DNA of 31,028 bases from DTHT01 sp037444625 (GTDB lineage: Bacteria > Acidobacteriota > Terriglobia > Bryobacterales > Bryobacteraceae), in NCBI GenBank assembly GCA_037444625.1, contig JBBIMA010000048.1:1-31028 (forward strand). The letters are read 5' to 3'. Below, in pieces: positions 15,185 to 22,610 of the stretch (position 1 is its first letter; each line of letters starts with the position of its first letter). Both the position numbers and the translations under genes were made by a program. The notes beneath the pieces are model-generated. The model searched no databases. It was not told where the DNA came from and saw only the letters and a program-made list of their open reading frames with translations.

Positions 15185-16537
15185 ATGCCGCCTGATCCTG
15201 CCGCCTTTCGCATTCCCTTCCAGAAATACCGCCTGGACAACGGCCTCCGGGTCGTCCTGGCGCCCGGCGGCACCGCTCCGGTCGTGACCCTGTACCTGAT
15301 CTACGGGGTAGGCGCCCGCTCTGAGACCCCGGGCCGCACAGGGTTCGCCCACCTGTTCGAGCACATGATGTTCCAGGGCTCCGAGCACGCCCCCAAGGGC
15401 ATGCACTTCCGCCTGGTGGAGTCCAACGGCGGCTCGCTGAACGGCTCGACCCATCCCGACTACACCGACTACTTCGAGGTGCTGCCCTCCAACAAGCTGG
15501 CCCTGGGCTTGTGGCTGGAGGCCGACCGCATGCGCGGCCTGGCGGTCAACGCCGAAAACCTGGCCAACCAGAAGGAGGCGGTCAAGCAGGAGCGGCGGCT
15601 CTCCTTCGACAACCAGCCCTACAACACCGCCCTGGTCGAACACTGGCCCCGGCTGGCCTTCCGCAACTGGGCCAGCGCTCACTCCCTGATCGGATCCTTC
15701 GAGGATCTGGAGGCGGCCACGGTGGAGGACGTGGCCCGCTTTTTCAAGACTTACTACGCGCCCAACAACGCCGTGTTAGTAATCGCCGGCGATTTCTCTC
15801 CCGAGCACGCCAAGCAGTCAGTGCTAACTTACTTCGGGGACATCGAGCCGCAGCCGCAACCTCCCCGCCCCGACCTCTCCGAGCCGCCCCAGAACGAACC
15901 GCGCTGGGAGACTTACCGGGACCGGCTGGCCAAGGTGCCCGCCGTGGTCCTCGGCTACCCGGGCCCGCCGCGGCGCTCGCCGGACTACTACGCCCTGGAG
16001 ATGCTGGACATCGTGCTGACCGGGGGCGAAAGCTCGCGCTTCTACCAGAACCTAGTGAAGGGCCGCCGCTCTCTGATCCAGTACGAAGCCAACCTGGGCT
16101 GGCCCTTGGCGGGGCCCACGGACTATCTGGACCCCGGCAAGTACGCCATGTTCCTGTTGCACCACCCCGAATTCCCGGCCGGGCAGATCGTCGAGCAGGT
16201 CGAGGAGGAGATCGGGCGCGTGGCGGTCGAGGGGGTGCCGGAGAAAGAGCTGGCGCGGGCCCGCACCTTCCTGCGCGCCGCGCGCATACGGCAATTGGAG
16301 AGCTCGCGCGCCCGCGCCATGCTGCTCGGCCAGTACGAGTTGCTGGACGGGGACCCCGGGCTGATCAACAGCGAGCAGGAGGCCTTTCTGGCGGTGAGCT
16401 CGGAGCGGATCCGACAGGCCGCGGAGCGCTATCTGAACCCGGCGCAGCGCACCGTGCTCGAGATCGTCCCGGCGCGCGGCCGGCGGGGCGCACAGGCCGG
16501 CAGGAAAAGCCGGGCCGGCAAGGGCAAACCCCGCTGA
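15185..16537 (+). CDS. M16 family zinc peptidase, catalytic subunit
   Basis: A 450-residue pitrilysin-family protein. The inverted zinc motif HLFEH is at 56-60 (His56, Glu59, His60), and Glu136 lies 75 residues on, the correct spacing for the third zinc ligand. The C-terminal half (about 200-430) is the second M16 domain, with the Arg/Tyr segment around residue 280 that usually closes over substrate. No signal peptide is seen, so it may act in the cytoplasm. The tail after 430 is Lys/Arg-rich. It is paired with the following gene, whose zinc motif is lost, as in mitochondrial processing peptidase and many bacterial M16 heterodimers. Substrates are probably peptides, but their identity is not visible here. 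Confidence 0.92.
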   Translation: MPPDPAAFRIPFQKYRLDNGLRVVLAPGGTAPVVTLYLIYGVGARSETPGRTGFAHLFEHMMFQGSEHAPKGMHFRLVESNGGSLNGSTHPDYTDYFEVLPSNKLALGLWLEADRMRGLAVNAENLANQKEAVKQERRLSFDNQPYNTALVEHWPRLAFRNWASAHSLIGSFEDLEAATVEDVARFFKTYYAPNNAVLVIAGDFSPEHAKQSVLTYFGDIEPQPQPPRPDLSEPPQNEPRWETYRDRLAKVPAVVLGYPGPPRRSPDYYALEMLDIVLTGGESSRFYQNLVKGRRSLIQYEANLGWPLAGPTDYLDPGKYAMFLLHHPEFPAGQIVEQVEEEIGRVAVEGVPEKELARARTFLRAARIRQLESSRARAMLLGQYELLDGDPGLINSEQEAFLAVSSERIRQAAERYLNPAQRTVLEIVPARGRRGAQAGRKSRAGKGKPR

Positions 16538-16562
16538 GAGCTCCAGGGAACTGGTTGCCCCC

Positions 16563-17924
16563 ATGACGATTCAGCCTCCCCTGACAGATCGCAGCCGCCC
16601 GCCGGAGACGCCGGACCTGCCGGTGTTCAAGCTGCCCCCGGTCATCCAGACCCGCCTGGCCAACGGCCTGGAGCTGGTGTTGGTTCAGAACGACCGCCTG
16701 CCGCTGATCCATTTGCGGCTGGGGTTTCCGGCCGGCTCGAAATACGACCCGGCCGGGTTCTGGGGCCTTTCGGAAACCACCGCCGCCTTGCTGACCCAAG
16801 GCACCACCGAGCGGGACGCCCGGCAGATGGCCGAGCGGGTGACCGAGCTGGGCGGCTCGCTGCGCGCCTGGTCGGGAGCGGACGCCTTGGTGCTCGAAGG
16901 CAGCGTGCTGGCGGAAAATTTCGAGCCCTTCCTGGAGCTGGCGGCGGAGGCGGCGCGCCGCGCGGCCTTCCCCGAGCAGGAGGTCGCCCTGCGCAAGCAG
17001 AACCGCAAGCAGGAGCTGCTGGCTCAACGCGCCCTGGCCGATTACCTGGCGGAGGAAAAGCTGGCCGCAGTGGTCTTCGGGGACCACCCTTACGCCCATC
17101 AACAGCCCACGCCCGAATCCATTGACAGGCTGGACCGCTCCGCCCTCGCGGCCTTCCGCGACCGTCATCTGAGCCCGGCGCGGGCGGTGCTGGTGCTGGT
17201 CGGGGCGCTGCCGCCGCCCGAACGGACGCTGCAAATGGCGGAGGCGCGTCTGGGGGATTGGACCGCCGGGCCGGCGCCCGAACCCCCGGCGGCGCGCCTG
17301 CCCGAGCCCCGGCGCAGCCTGACTCTGATGGACCGGCCGGGTTCGGTCGAAGCCGATCTGCGGATCGGGCGGCTGGCGGTCACGCGCGACCATCCGGACT
17401 ACTTCCCGCTGCTGGTCGCCCATACGGTCCTGGGCGGCGGCGCCAGCTCGCGGTTGTTCTCGGAGATCCGCGAGAAGCAGGGCTACGCCTACGACGCGCA
17501 CAGCGCCTTGAACGCCTTGAAGGACGCGGGCCTTCTGGAGGTCGTCACCCAAGTCCGCAACGAGGTGCTGGGGGAAGCGCTGGAGGCGGTGCTGGAGCAA
17601 ATGCGCCGGATGGCCGCCGAGCCGCTCTCGGCGGAGGAGTTGAGCGCCACGCGAAATTATTTGAGCGGGGTCTTCGTGATCCGGCTGGAGACCCAACAGG
17701 GCCTGGCCGGACAGTTGGCCGCCACGCGTCTGCTGGGCCTGCCCCTGGAATACCTGGAGCAGTACACGCTGCGAGTGCGCGCGGCGCAGCCCGACGAGAT
17801 CCAGGCGGCGGCGGCGCGCTACCTGAATCCGGAGCAGGCGGCCATCGTGGTGGTGGGGGACGCCGCCCGCCTGCACGGCCCGCTGGAGAAGCTGGGCGAA
17901 GTACGCCTGGAGAAAGCGCCATGA
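16563..17924 (+). CDS. M16 family peptidase-like protein, non-catalytic subunit
   Basis: A 453-residue M16 homologue. At the place of the HxxEH motif (aligned by the flanking GF/GL and QGT residues) the sequence reads ETTAA at 71-75, so both zinc-binding His and the catalytic Glu are missing. The second half keeps the substrate-binding signature of the inactive partner: GGGASSRLFSEIREKQGYAY around 290-310. This is the expected layout for the alpha-type subunit that binds substrate while the upstream protein cuts. The genes are 25 bp apart. Its last codons overlap the ATG of the Nudix gene (ATGA), implying coupled translation. Confidence 0.92.
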   Translation: MTIQPPLTDRSRPPETPDLPVFKLPPVIQTRLANGLELVLVQNDRLPLIHLRLGFPAGSKYDPAGFWGLSETTAALLTQGTTERDARQMAERVTELGGSLRAWSGADALVLEGSVLAENFEPFLELAAEAARRAAFPEQEVALRKQNRKQELLAQRALADYLAEEKLAAVVFGDHPYAHQQPTPESIDRLDRSALAAFRDRHLSPARAVLVLVGALPPPERTLQMAEARLGDWTAGPAPEPPAARLPEPRRSLTLMDRPGSVEADLRIGRLAVTRDHPDYFPLLVAHTVLGGGASSRLFSEIREKQGYAYDAHSALNALKDAGLLEVVTQVRNEVLGEALEAVLEQMRRMAAEPLSAEELSATRNYLSGVFVIRLETQQGLAGQLAATRLLGLPLEYLEQYTLRVRAAQPDEIQAAAARYLNPEQAAIVVVGDAARLHGPLEKLGEVRLEKAP

Positions 17925-18439
17925 AACTGATCGCCTCGCGGACGCTTTGCCGCACACCGATTTTCACGGTGACCGAGGACCACGTGCTGGAGCCGGGCGG
18001 GGTGGAAGTGCGCCGGGCGGTGGTGCGCCACGGTCCCTCCGCCGTGATGATTCCGGTGGATGAGGAGGGACGGGTGCTGTTGGTGCGGCAGTTCCGGCTG
18101 CCGGCGGGCCGGGCGATCTGGGAGCTGCCCGCGGGCCGCGTGAATCCGGGCGAGACGCCGCTCCAGGCCGCCCGGCGGGAGCTATTGGAGGAGACCGGCT
18201 ACCGGGCCCGGCGCTGGCGGAAATTGCTGAGCTTTTATCCCACCCCCGGCTACGTGACCGAACGGATGCACCTGTTCGTGGCGCGCGATCTGCAGGCCGG
18301 GCGGGCGCGTCCGGACGACGACGAGCGCATCCGTTGCCGGTGGTTCAGCCGGGCGGAGCTGAGCGCGTGGCTGCGGGCGGGCCGCTTGGTGGACGGCAAG
18401 ACGCTGGTCGGCCTGCTCCTGTGGGAGCGGGCGAGCTGA
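17921..18439 (+). CDS. Nudix hydrolase, ADP-ribose pyrophosphatase type
   Basis: A 172-residue protein with a perfect Nudix box at 72-94: Gly72, Glu78, Arg86-Glu87, Glu90-Glu91, Gly93. The preceding strands (VMIPVDEEGRVLLVRQFR at 42-59, then WELPAGR) are those of the NudF/ADP-ribose pyrophosphatase group, which cleaves ADP-ribose to AMP and ribose 5-phosphate. A Pro (PTPGY) about 16 residues after the box fits this subgroup. The ATG overlaps the stop of the M16 gene by 4 bases, and longer upstream frames are shadows of the peptidase gene. It is probably co-transcribed with the peptidase pair, though the metabolic link is unclear. Confidence 0.92.
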   Translation: MKLIASRTLCRTPIFTVTEDHVLEPGGVEVRRAVVRHGPSAVMIPVDEEGRVLLVRQFRLPAGRAIWELPAGRVNPGETPLQAARRELLEETGYRARRWRKLLSFYPTPGYVTERMHLFVARDLQAGRARPDDDERIRCRWFSRAELSAWLRAGRLVDGKTLVGLLLWERAS

Positions 18440-18481
18440 GGGCGGCGAGGGCGGTCCGGCATGCCGCCGCCGCTGAAGTTG

Positions 18482-18487
18482 TAATCT
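18482..18487 (+). promoter_or_regulatory. -10-like element TAATCT directly ahead of the esterase-like gene
   Basis: TAATCT lies 7 bases before the ATG at 18495, so transcription from it would start at or next to the start codon. There is no clear -35. The 55-bp gap holds no obvious ribosome binding site, which fits a leaderless message. Confidence 0.25.
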
Positions 18488-18494
18488 TGATCGC

Positions 18495-20621
18495 ATGACC
18501 CGAAGACAATGGCTGACGGCCGCGCCGGCCGCCGCGCGCCTGCCTCAGGCCGCCCCGGCGCAACAAGGCGGCGCGGCAGAACCTTACCCCGGAGTGGCTT
18601 ACCGTGCGTATGCTCGCTGCCTGCCGGATTATTTGCGCCGTCTGGCGGCGCGCGCCGTGGCCGTTCGCCAGCGCGAACTGGAAAAGCTGACCACGCCGGA
18701 AGCCGTCCGCCTCCGCCAGCGGCGCGTGCGGGAGACCTTCTGGAAGCTGGTGGGCGGCCGGCCCGAGCGCACGCCCCTTCGGGTGCGGACGGTGGGCGGC
18801 TTCGAGCGCTCGGCTTACCGGGTGGAAAAGCTCGTTTACGAAAGCCGTCCCGGCTTCCATGTTCCGGCGAACCTTTACATCCCGGCCGGGGCGCGCCCGC
18901 CGCTGCCGGGGATTCTCTTCCAGATGGGCCACTCCTGGAACGGCAAGGCCGCGGCGAGCTATCAGCGCTGCTGCCAGGGACTGGTTCAACTCGGCTTTCT
19001 GGTGCTGGCCTTCGATCCCATGGGGCAGGGCGAGCGCGTCTATTATCCCGGCGCGCGACCCGAGCGTACGCGGCTGAGCAGCGCCGACGAAGAGCATACG
19101 CTGCCCGGCCGGCAGATGTTGCTCTACGGCGACACCAGCTCGCGGTTGCAGGTATGGGACGCCATCCGCAGCCTGGATGTGCTCGCCTCCCATCCGCTGG
19201 CCGATCCCAAGCGCTTGGGATCCACCGGCCAGTCCGGGGGCGGCACGCTGACCATGCTGCTGGGTTGCGCGGACGATCGGCTGGCCGCCGCCGCGGTCTG
19301 CATGGGCAACACCGAGAATATCGCCGCGCCGCAGTTCGATCCGCCGGGCGCCACCGACGACGCCGAACAGAACTTCGTCGGCGGCGGGCCGGCCGGCTTC
19401 GACCGCTGGGATCTGCTCTACCCGCTCGCGCCCAAGCCCCTGCTGATTCAAGTGAGCGACAAGGATTTCTTCGGGACCTATTCACCCAACTACATCCGCG
19501 ACGGGTGGGCCGAGTTCCAGAAGTTGAAGCGGGTCTACCAGGTGCTCGGCTCGGAGGACCGGCTCGACTGGCAGAGCACGCCGCTGGCCCACGGCCTGGC
19601 GCTCGATTCGCGCCTCCGGGTCTATCGCTGGTTCTCGCGCTGGCTCAAAGGCGACAAGGACCCGGTAGAGAGCGAGCCGCCCACCGAACCCGAACCGGAC
19701 GGCACGTTGTGGGTTTCCGAAAGCGGCAGCGTCGTGCGCTCGTTCGGCAGCAAGACTCCCTTTACGCTCAACCGGGAGAGGACGCTCAAACGCACGCCCG
19801 CCGCGTTGGAGGCCTTGATCGGGGCGGACCGGCCCCCGGCGGGCCTGAGGTTCACGGTGTTGCGGCGCGTGCCGTCGCTCGGGGGAGAAATCGAGGCCGT
19901 CGAGGTCCCCTCCGCGCCCGGCGTGTGGCTGCCCGCTTGGATCTTCCTGCCCCGCACGCGGGATCTCTCCAAGCCGGCCATCCTGGCGGTGGCGGCTTCC
20001 GGCCGCAACCGGGAGGCCCAGGAGGGCGGGCTGTATCAGTCGCTGGCCGCGCGCGGCTGCCTGGTTTGCGCGGCCGACGTGCGAGGCATCGGCGACCTGG
20101 CGCCCGAATTCGGCCGCGGCAGTCCGGGGCACGCCCGCTCGCACAACAGTGAAGAGGACTACGCCTGGGCCTCGCTGGTGCTGGGGAAGCCCTTGGCAGG
20201 ACAGCGCGCGACCGACATCCTGGCGCTGGCCGCCGCTCTGCGGGCGCACCCCGCCTGCGCCGGACGCGCGCTGGTCCTGGCCGCCTCGGGCTCGCTCACC
20301 GTCCCCGCTTTGTTTGCCGCCGCGCTGGACGCCAGGATTGACCGGGTTTACCTGGCCGGCGGTCTGATCAGCTTCGAGGACCTGGTCCGGACCGAAGACT
20401 ACAAGCACACCTTTGCGAACTTTGTCCCGCGCCTGCTGCTGCACACGGACTTGCCGGAGATCGCAGCTTCGCTCGCCCCGCGCCCCGTCACGCTGGGGGG
20501 CGCGGTGGCGGCCGACGGGCGGACGCTCGCGCCCGATGCCCTGGCCAAGGTCTACAGTTCGGCCAACGTCCGAATCCTGGCGCGAGCAGGCTGGGACGCG
20601 GAAACGTTCCTCGGCCTCTGA
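18495..20621 (+). CDS. Exported two-domain alpha/beta hydrolase (acetyl-xylan-esterase-like)
   Basis: A 708-residue protein. The N-terminus (TRRQWLTAAPAAA) looks like a short Tat-type signal, although its hydrophobic core is weak. The first alpha/beta hydrolase domain (about 90-420) has the nucleophile elbow GQSGGG at 245-250 (Ser247), preceded by FDPMGQGE at 173-180. It matches the acetyl-xylan-esterase and dienelactone-hydrolase-like proteins common in Acidobacteriota. Asp324 in VSDKDFF and a later His are candidates for the rest of the triad. The second half (about 430-708) repeats an alpha/beta layout (CAADVRGIGD near 530, ASGSLTVP near 596) but its elbow is not GxSxG, so it is probably non-catalytic. 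A role in removing acyl groups from plant polysaccharide is the family expectation; the substrate is not proven. Confidence 0.8.
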   Translation: MTRRQWLTAAPAAARLPQAAPAQQGGAAEPYPGVAYRAYARCLPDYLRRLAARAVAVRQRELEKLTTPEAVRLRQRRVRETFWKLVGGRPERTPLRVRTVGGFERSAYRVEKLVYESRPGFHVPANLYIPAGARPPLPGILFQMGHSWNGKAAASYQRCCQGLVQLGFLVLAFDPMGQGERVYYPGARPERTRLSSADEEHTLPGRQMLLYGDTSSRLQVWDAIRSLDVLASHPLADPKRLGSTGQSGGGTLTMLLGCADDRLAAAAVCMGNTENIAAPQFDPPGATDDAEQNFVGGGPAGFDRWDLLYPLAPKPLLIQVSDKDFFGTYSPNYIRDGWAEFQKLKRVYQVLGSEDRLDWQSTPLAHGLALDSRLRVYRWFSRWLKGDKDPVESEPPTEPEPDGTLWVSESGSVVRSFGSKTPFTLNRERTLKRTPAALEALIGADRPPAGLRFTVLRRVPSLGGEIEAVEVPSAPGVWLPAWIFLPRTRDLSKPAILAVAASGRNREAQEGGLYQSLAARGCLVCAADVRGIGDLAPEFGRGSPGHARSHNSEEDYAWASLVLGKPLAGQRATDILALAAALRAHPACAGRALVLAASGSLTVPALFAAALDARIDRVYLAGGLISFEDLVRTEDYKHTFANFVPRLLLHTDLPEIAASLAPRPVTLGGAVAADGRTLAPDALAKVYSSANVRILARAGWDAETFLGL

Positions 20622-20626
20622 AGCGC

Positions 20627-20661
20627 GCCGGCCCGCGCGGAGGCGCTTCGCCCGGGCCGGC
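20627..20661 (+). terminator. Nested GC-rich hairpin after the esterase-like gene
   Basis: GCCGGCCCG at 20627-20635 pairs perfectly with CGGGCCGGC at 20653-20661. Inside the loop GGCG at 20642-20645 pairs with CGCC at 20649-20652. It starts 5 bases after the stop codon. No T-run follows, so it is a terminator candidate only by position and strength. Confidence 0.35.
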
Positions 20662-20676
20662 GATCACCGCCCGCCG

Positions 20677-20705
20677 TTGCTTGCCCGGGGCGCTCGTTTT
20701 ACCAT
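20677..20705 (+). promoter_or_regulatory. Putative promoter of the MPN-domain membrane protein gene
   Basis: TTGCTT at 20677-20682 and TACCAT at 20700-20705 are separated by 17 bp, each matching four of six consensus bases. Transcription would begin near 20712, downstream of the ATG at 20704, which favours the ATG at 20743. Confidence 0.3.
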
Positions 20706-20742
20706 GGGGAGAACGCAAGGGCCCGAGGGGGCGGATGCCGTC

Positions 20743-21936
20743 ATGGAAGAGGCCGGCGCAGCCGAACGCGGTCAAGAGCACCAGGCCTTCTATCTCTGGG
20801 AGGTCCCGGGCAAGCCGATCTCCATCGAAATCTCCTACGAGGCGATGGATCGCATGCTGCTGGACGCCCTGGAAGGCTTGGGTCGGGTCTCGCGCGGGCG
20901 CGGCGTGGAGGCGGGCGGGATCCTGCTAGGCACGGCGGAGCGCGAGGGCGCCCGGCGCAGGATCCGCATCGAGGACTTCCGCACCGTCTCCTGCGAGCAC
21001 TCTTTCGGCCCGTCCTATCGCCTGTCGGAGCGCGACGAAGACGAACTCCGGCGCGCGCTCGAACAATGGAAGCGCGGGCCCGACCGCCGCCTCTACGCCG
21101 TGGGTTACTGGCGCAGCCACACGCGCGAGGAGTTGCGGCTGGCGGCGGAGGATCTGGAGATTCTCTCCCGCTACTTCGCCCATCCGGATCAGGTGGCCTT
21201 GCTCATCCGCCCGCGCGGCGCCGGTCCGGGTCTGGCAGGCTTCTTCTTCTGGGAAGGCGGCCGCATTCAGTCGGACGCCCCTTACCAGACCTTCCCGTTC
21301 GAGGCCCGCCTGGGGCGGGGACCGTCCGCGAAATCCGCGCGCGATCGAGCGGCCACAGCCGAAGCCCGTGCTTCCGAGCCGGCCGAGGACGGTCCGGAAT
21401 CACCCGCACCCGAAGCTCGCCCCCCGCAGCAGGCGCCGGCCGAGCAGCCGCAGTTCCGCTTCAGCATGTTCGAGGCGCCCGCGCCGGCGCCCCGACGCCT
21501 CCGCCTGTGGACCATCTTGGCCTCGTTGCTGCTTGTCCTGCTGGCGGCGGGAACCGTCCTGCTGGCCGCCAAGGGCGTGATTCGCCTGCCCCAGTCTCCC
21601 GCCCCGCGCGATCCCTTCTCGGTCTACCTCGGAGGCCGCGATGACGGGGGCAACGTGCACCTGACTTGGGACCGAACCGCCCCTGCAATCCGCGGAGCCG
21701 AGCGGGGAGTGCTGGTGATCGCCGACGGAGACCAGACCCGCACACTCGAGCTCAGCCGGGATCAATTGCGCCATGGCAGCGTCGTCTACCGTCGGATCAC
21801 CGACCGGGTGAGCTTCCGCCTTGAGCTGCTCTGGGGCCGGCGCAGCCTGGCGGAATCCTGGAGCTACGAGGCCCGGCCGAGCGGCGGGGCCTCGGGAGCG
21901 CCGGAAGGCGGCGCTAGTCGTCGGCCCTCCCCCTAG
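20743..21936 (+). CDS. Single-pass membrane protein with degenerate MPN/JAMM-like domain
   Basis: A 397-residue protein. Residues 25-185 have the layout of an MPN (JAB/Mov34) domain: EAGGILLG at 56-63 carries the conserved Glu, and GYWRSH at 121-126 sits where GxxHxH is expected. Against the H-x-H-x7-S-x2-D rule, the first His is Arg124, the second His126 is kept, Ser is Ala134 and Asp137 is kept at exact spacing. Metal binding and peptidase activity are therefore doubtful. A low-complexity linker rich in Pro, Ala and Glu (about 190-250) leads to one membrane helix (254-278). A beta-rich C-terminal domain (about 290-380) resembling an Ig or fibronectin III fold follows. The ATG at 20743 has a GAGGGGG site upstream; an in-frame ATG at 20704 adds 13 residues. 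Function is unknown. It lies just before mraZ on the same strand. Confidence 0.72.
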   Translation: MEEAGAAERGQEHQAFYLWEVPGKPISIEISYEAMDRMLLDALEGLGRVSRGRGVEAGGILLGTAEREGARRRIRIEDFRTVSCEHSFGPSYRLSERDEDELRRALEQWKRGPDRRLYAVGYWRSHTREELRLAAEDLEILSRYFAHPDQVALLIRPRGAGPGLAGFFFWEGGRIQSDAPYQTFPFEARLGRGPSAKSARDRAATAEARASEPAEDGPESPAPEARPPQQAPAEQPQFRFSMFEAPAPAPRRLRLWTILASLLLVLLAAGTVLLAAKGVIRLPQSPAPRDPFSVYLGGRDDGGNVHLTWDRTAPAIRGAERGVLVIADGDQTRTLELSRDQLRHGSVVYRRITDRVSFRLELLWGRRSLAESWSYEARPSGGASGAPEGGASRRPSP

Positions 21937-22032
21937 ATCTTGGGCCGATTTTTCATGAGGCCCCTTCCCTGGGCCTCGAGTTGCGCAGGCGAGCCTCGCC
22001 GAGGCGGTTTTCTCGCCGTTCACTAAAATTTG

Positions 22033-22062
22033 TTGCATTTCCGGCCGATCTCGCGTTAGGAT
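22033..22062 (+). promoter_or_regulatory. Putative promoter of the dcw cluster (Pmra)
   Basis: TTGCAT at 22033-22038 and TAGGAT at 22057-22062 are separated by 18 bp. The area is clearly more AT-rich than its surroundings. A second -10 candidate is TAAAAT at 22024-22029, without a good -35. Either would place transcription start ahead of or inside the TGG repeat array. Confidence 0.42.
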
Positions 22063-22065
22063 TAG

Positions 22066-22115
22066 ATGGGCACGCAATGGACCGGGAAGGGGCTATCAAT
22101 GGTCCTCCAATGGCG
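22066..22115 (+). promoter_or_regulatory. Putative MraZ operator: five TGG-type units at 11-bp period
   Basis: Units aTGGGC, aTGGAC, aGGGGC, aTGGTC and aTGGCG begin at 22066, 22077, 22088, 22099 and 22110. The step is exactly 11 bases each time, and only the third unit departs from aTGG. MraZ in other bacteria is known to repress its own operon by binding direct TGGG-type repeats near the promoter, one per helical turn, as a ring-shaped oligomer. The array begins 3 bp after the -10 candidate and ends at the mraZ start codon, the right place for autorepression. Confidence 0.5.
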
Positions 22116-22580
22116 ACCGCCGAAGCCGTCGTCGAGCTCCCTGACGGATCCCGGCCCTCTCGCCTGGATGACCGAGGCCGCCTGCGCATGCCTGTGGAGT
22201 TCCGGGAGTATCTGCGGGCCTTGCGGGAGAAAAAGCTCTTCGTCACCACCATGGATCTGCGCACCGTGCGGATTTACCCCATCGCCGTTTGGCGCCAGGA
22301 CCGGCTGTGGCTGGCCTCCAGCGACGATCCCGATGCGCGGGATCTTTACTTCCTTGCCAACGACATGGGCGCCAATACGGAAATGGACCCGCAAGGCCGG
22401 GTATTGATCCATGAGGACCTGCGCAAGGAGCTGGGCCTGGAGAATCAAGCCTTGTACCTGGTGCCTTGGGCCTGGCGCCTCGACGTTTACCCGGAGCAGG
22501 TCTACCACGAGCGCAAGAGGCGGGCCAGGGAGGGCGCACCCGAGAAATTGCAACGCATGGAGGCAAAGGGGCTCAAGTGA
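22110..22580 (+). CDS. mraZ: Transcriptional regulator MraZ
   Basis: A 156-residue protein made of two AbrB-like MraZ half-repeats. The first contains LDDRGRLRMPVEFR at 19-32 and the second MDPQGRVLIHEDLRKELGL at 92-110, each with the D-x-x-G-R core. MraZ is a DNA-binding regulator of the division and wall cluster, and the gene heads that cluster here. The start is uncertain. ATG 22110 gives the usual length and leaves the repeat array upstream; in-frame ATG 22077 would add 11 residues. Neither has a good ribosome binding site. The 35 residues after the second repeat are basic (KRRAR) and may add DNA contacts. The next gene, rsmH, begins 30 bp on. Confidence 0.88.
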   Translation: MATAEAVVELPDGSRPSRLDDRGRLRMPVEFREYLRALREKKLFVTTMDLRTVRIYPIAVWRQDRLWLASSDDPDARDLYFLANDMGANTEMDPQGRVLIHEDLRKELGLENQALYLVPWAWRLDVYPEQVYHERKRRAREGAPEKLQRMEAKGLK

Positions 22581-22610
22581 GGGGGGCGCCGATGCAGCCG
22601 GGAGGCCGTG

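Noticed and set aside
17258..17920. Long upstream extension of the Nudix frame
   Set aside because: It lies fully inside the M16 gene, and the Nudix fold starts at the ATG at 17921.
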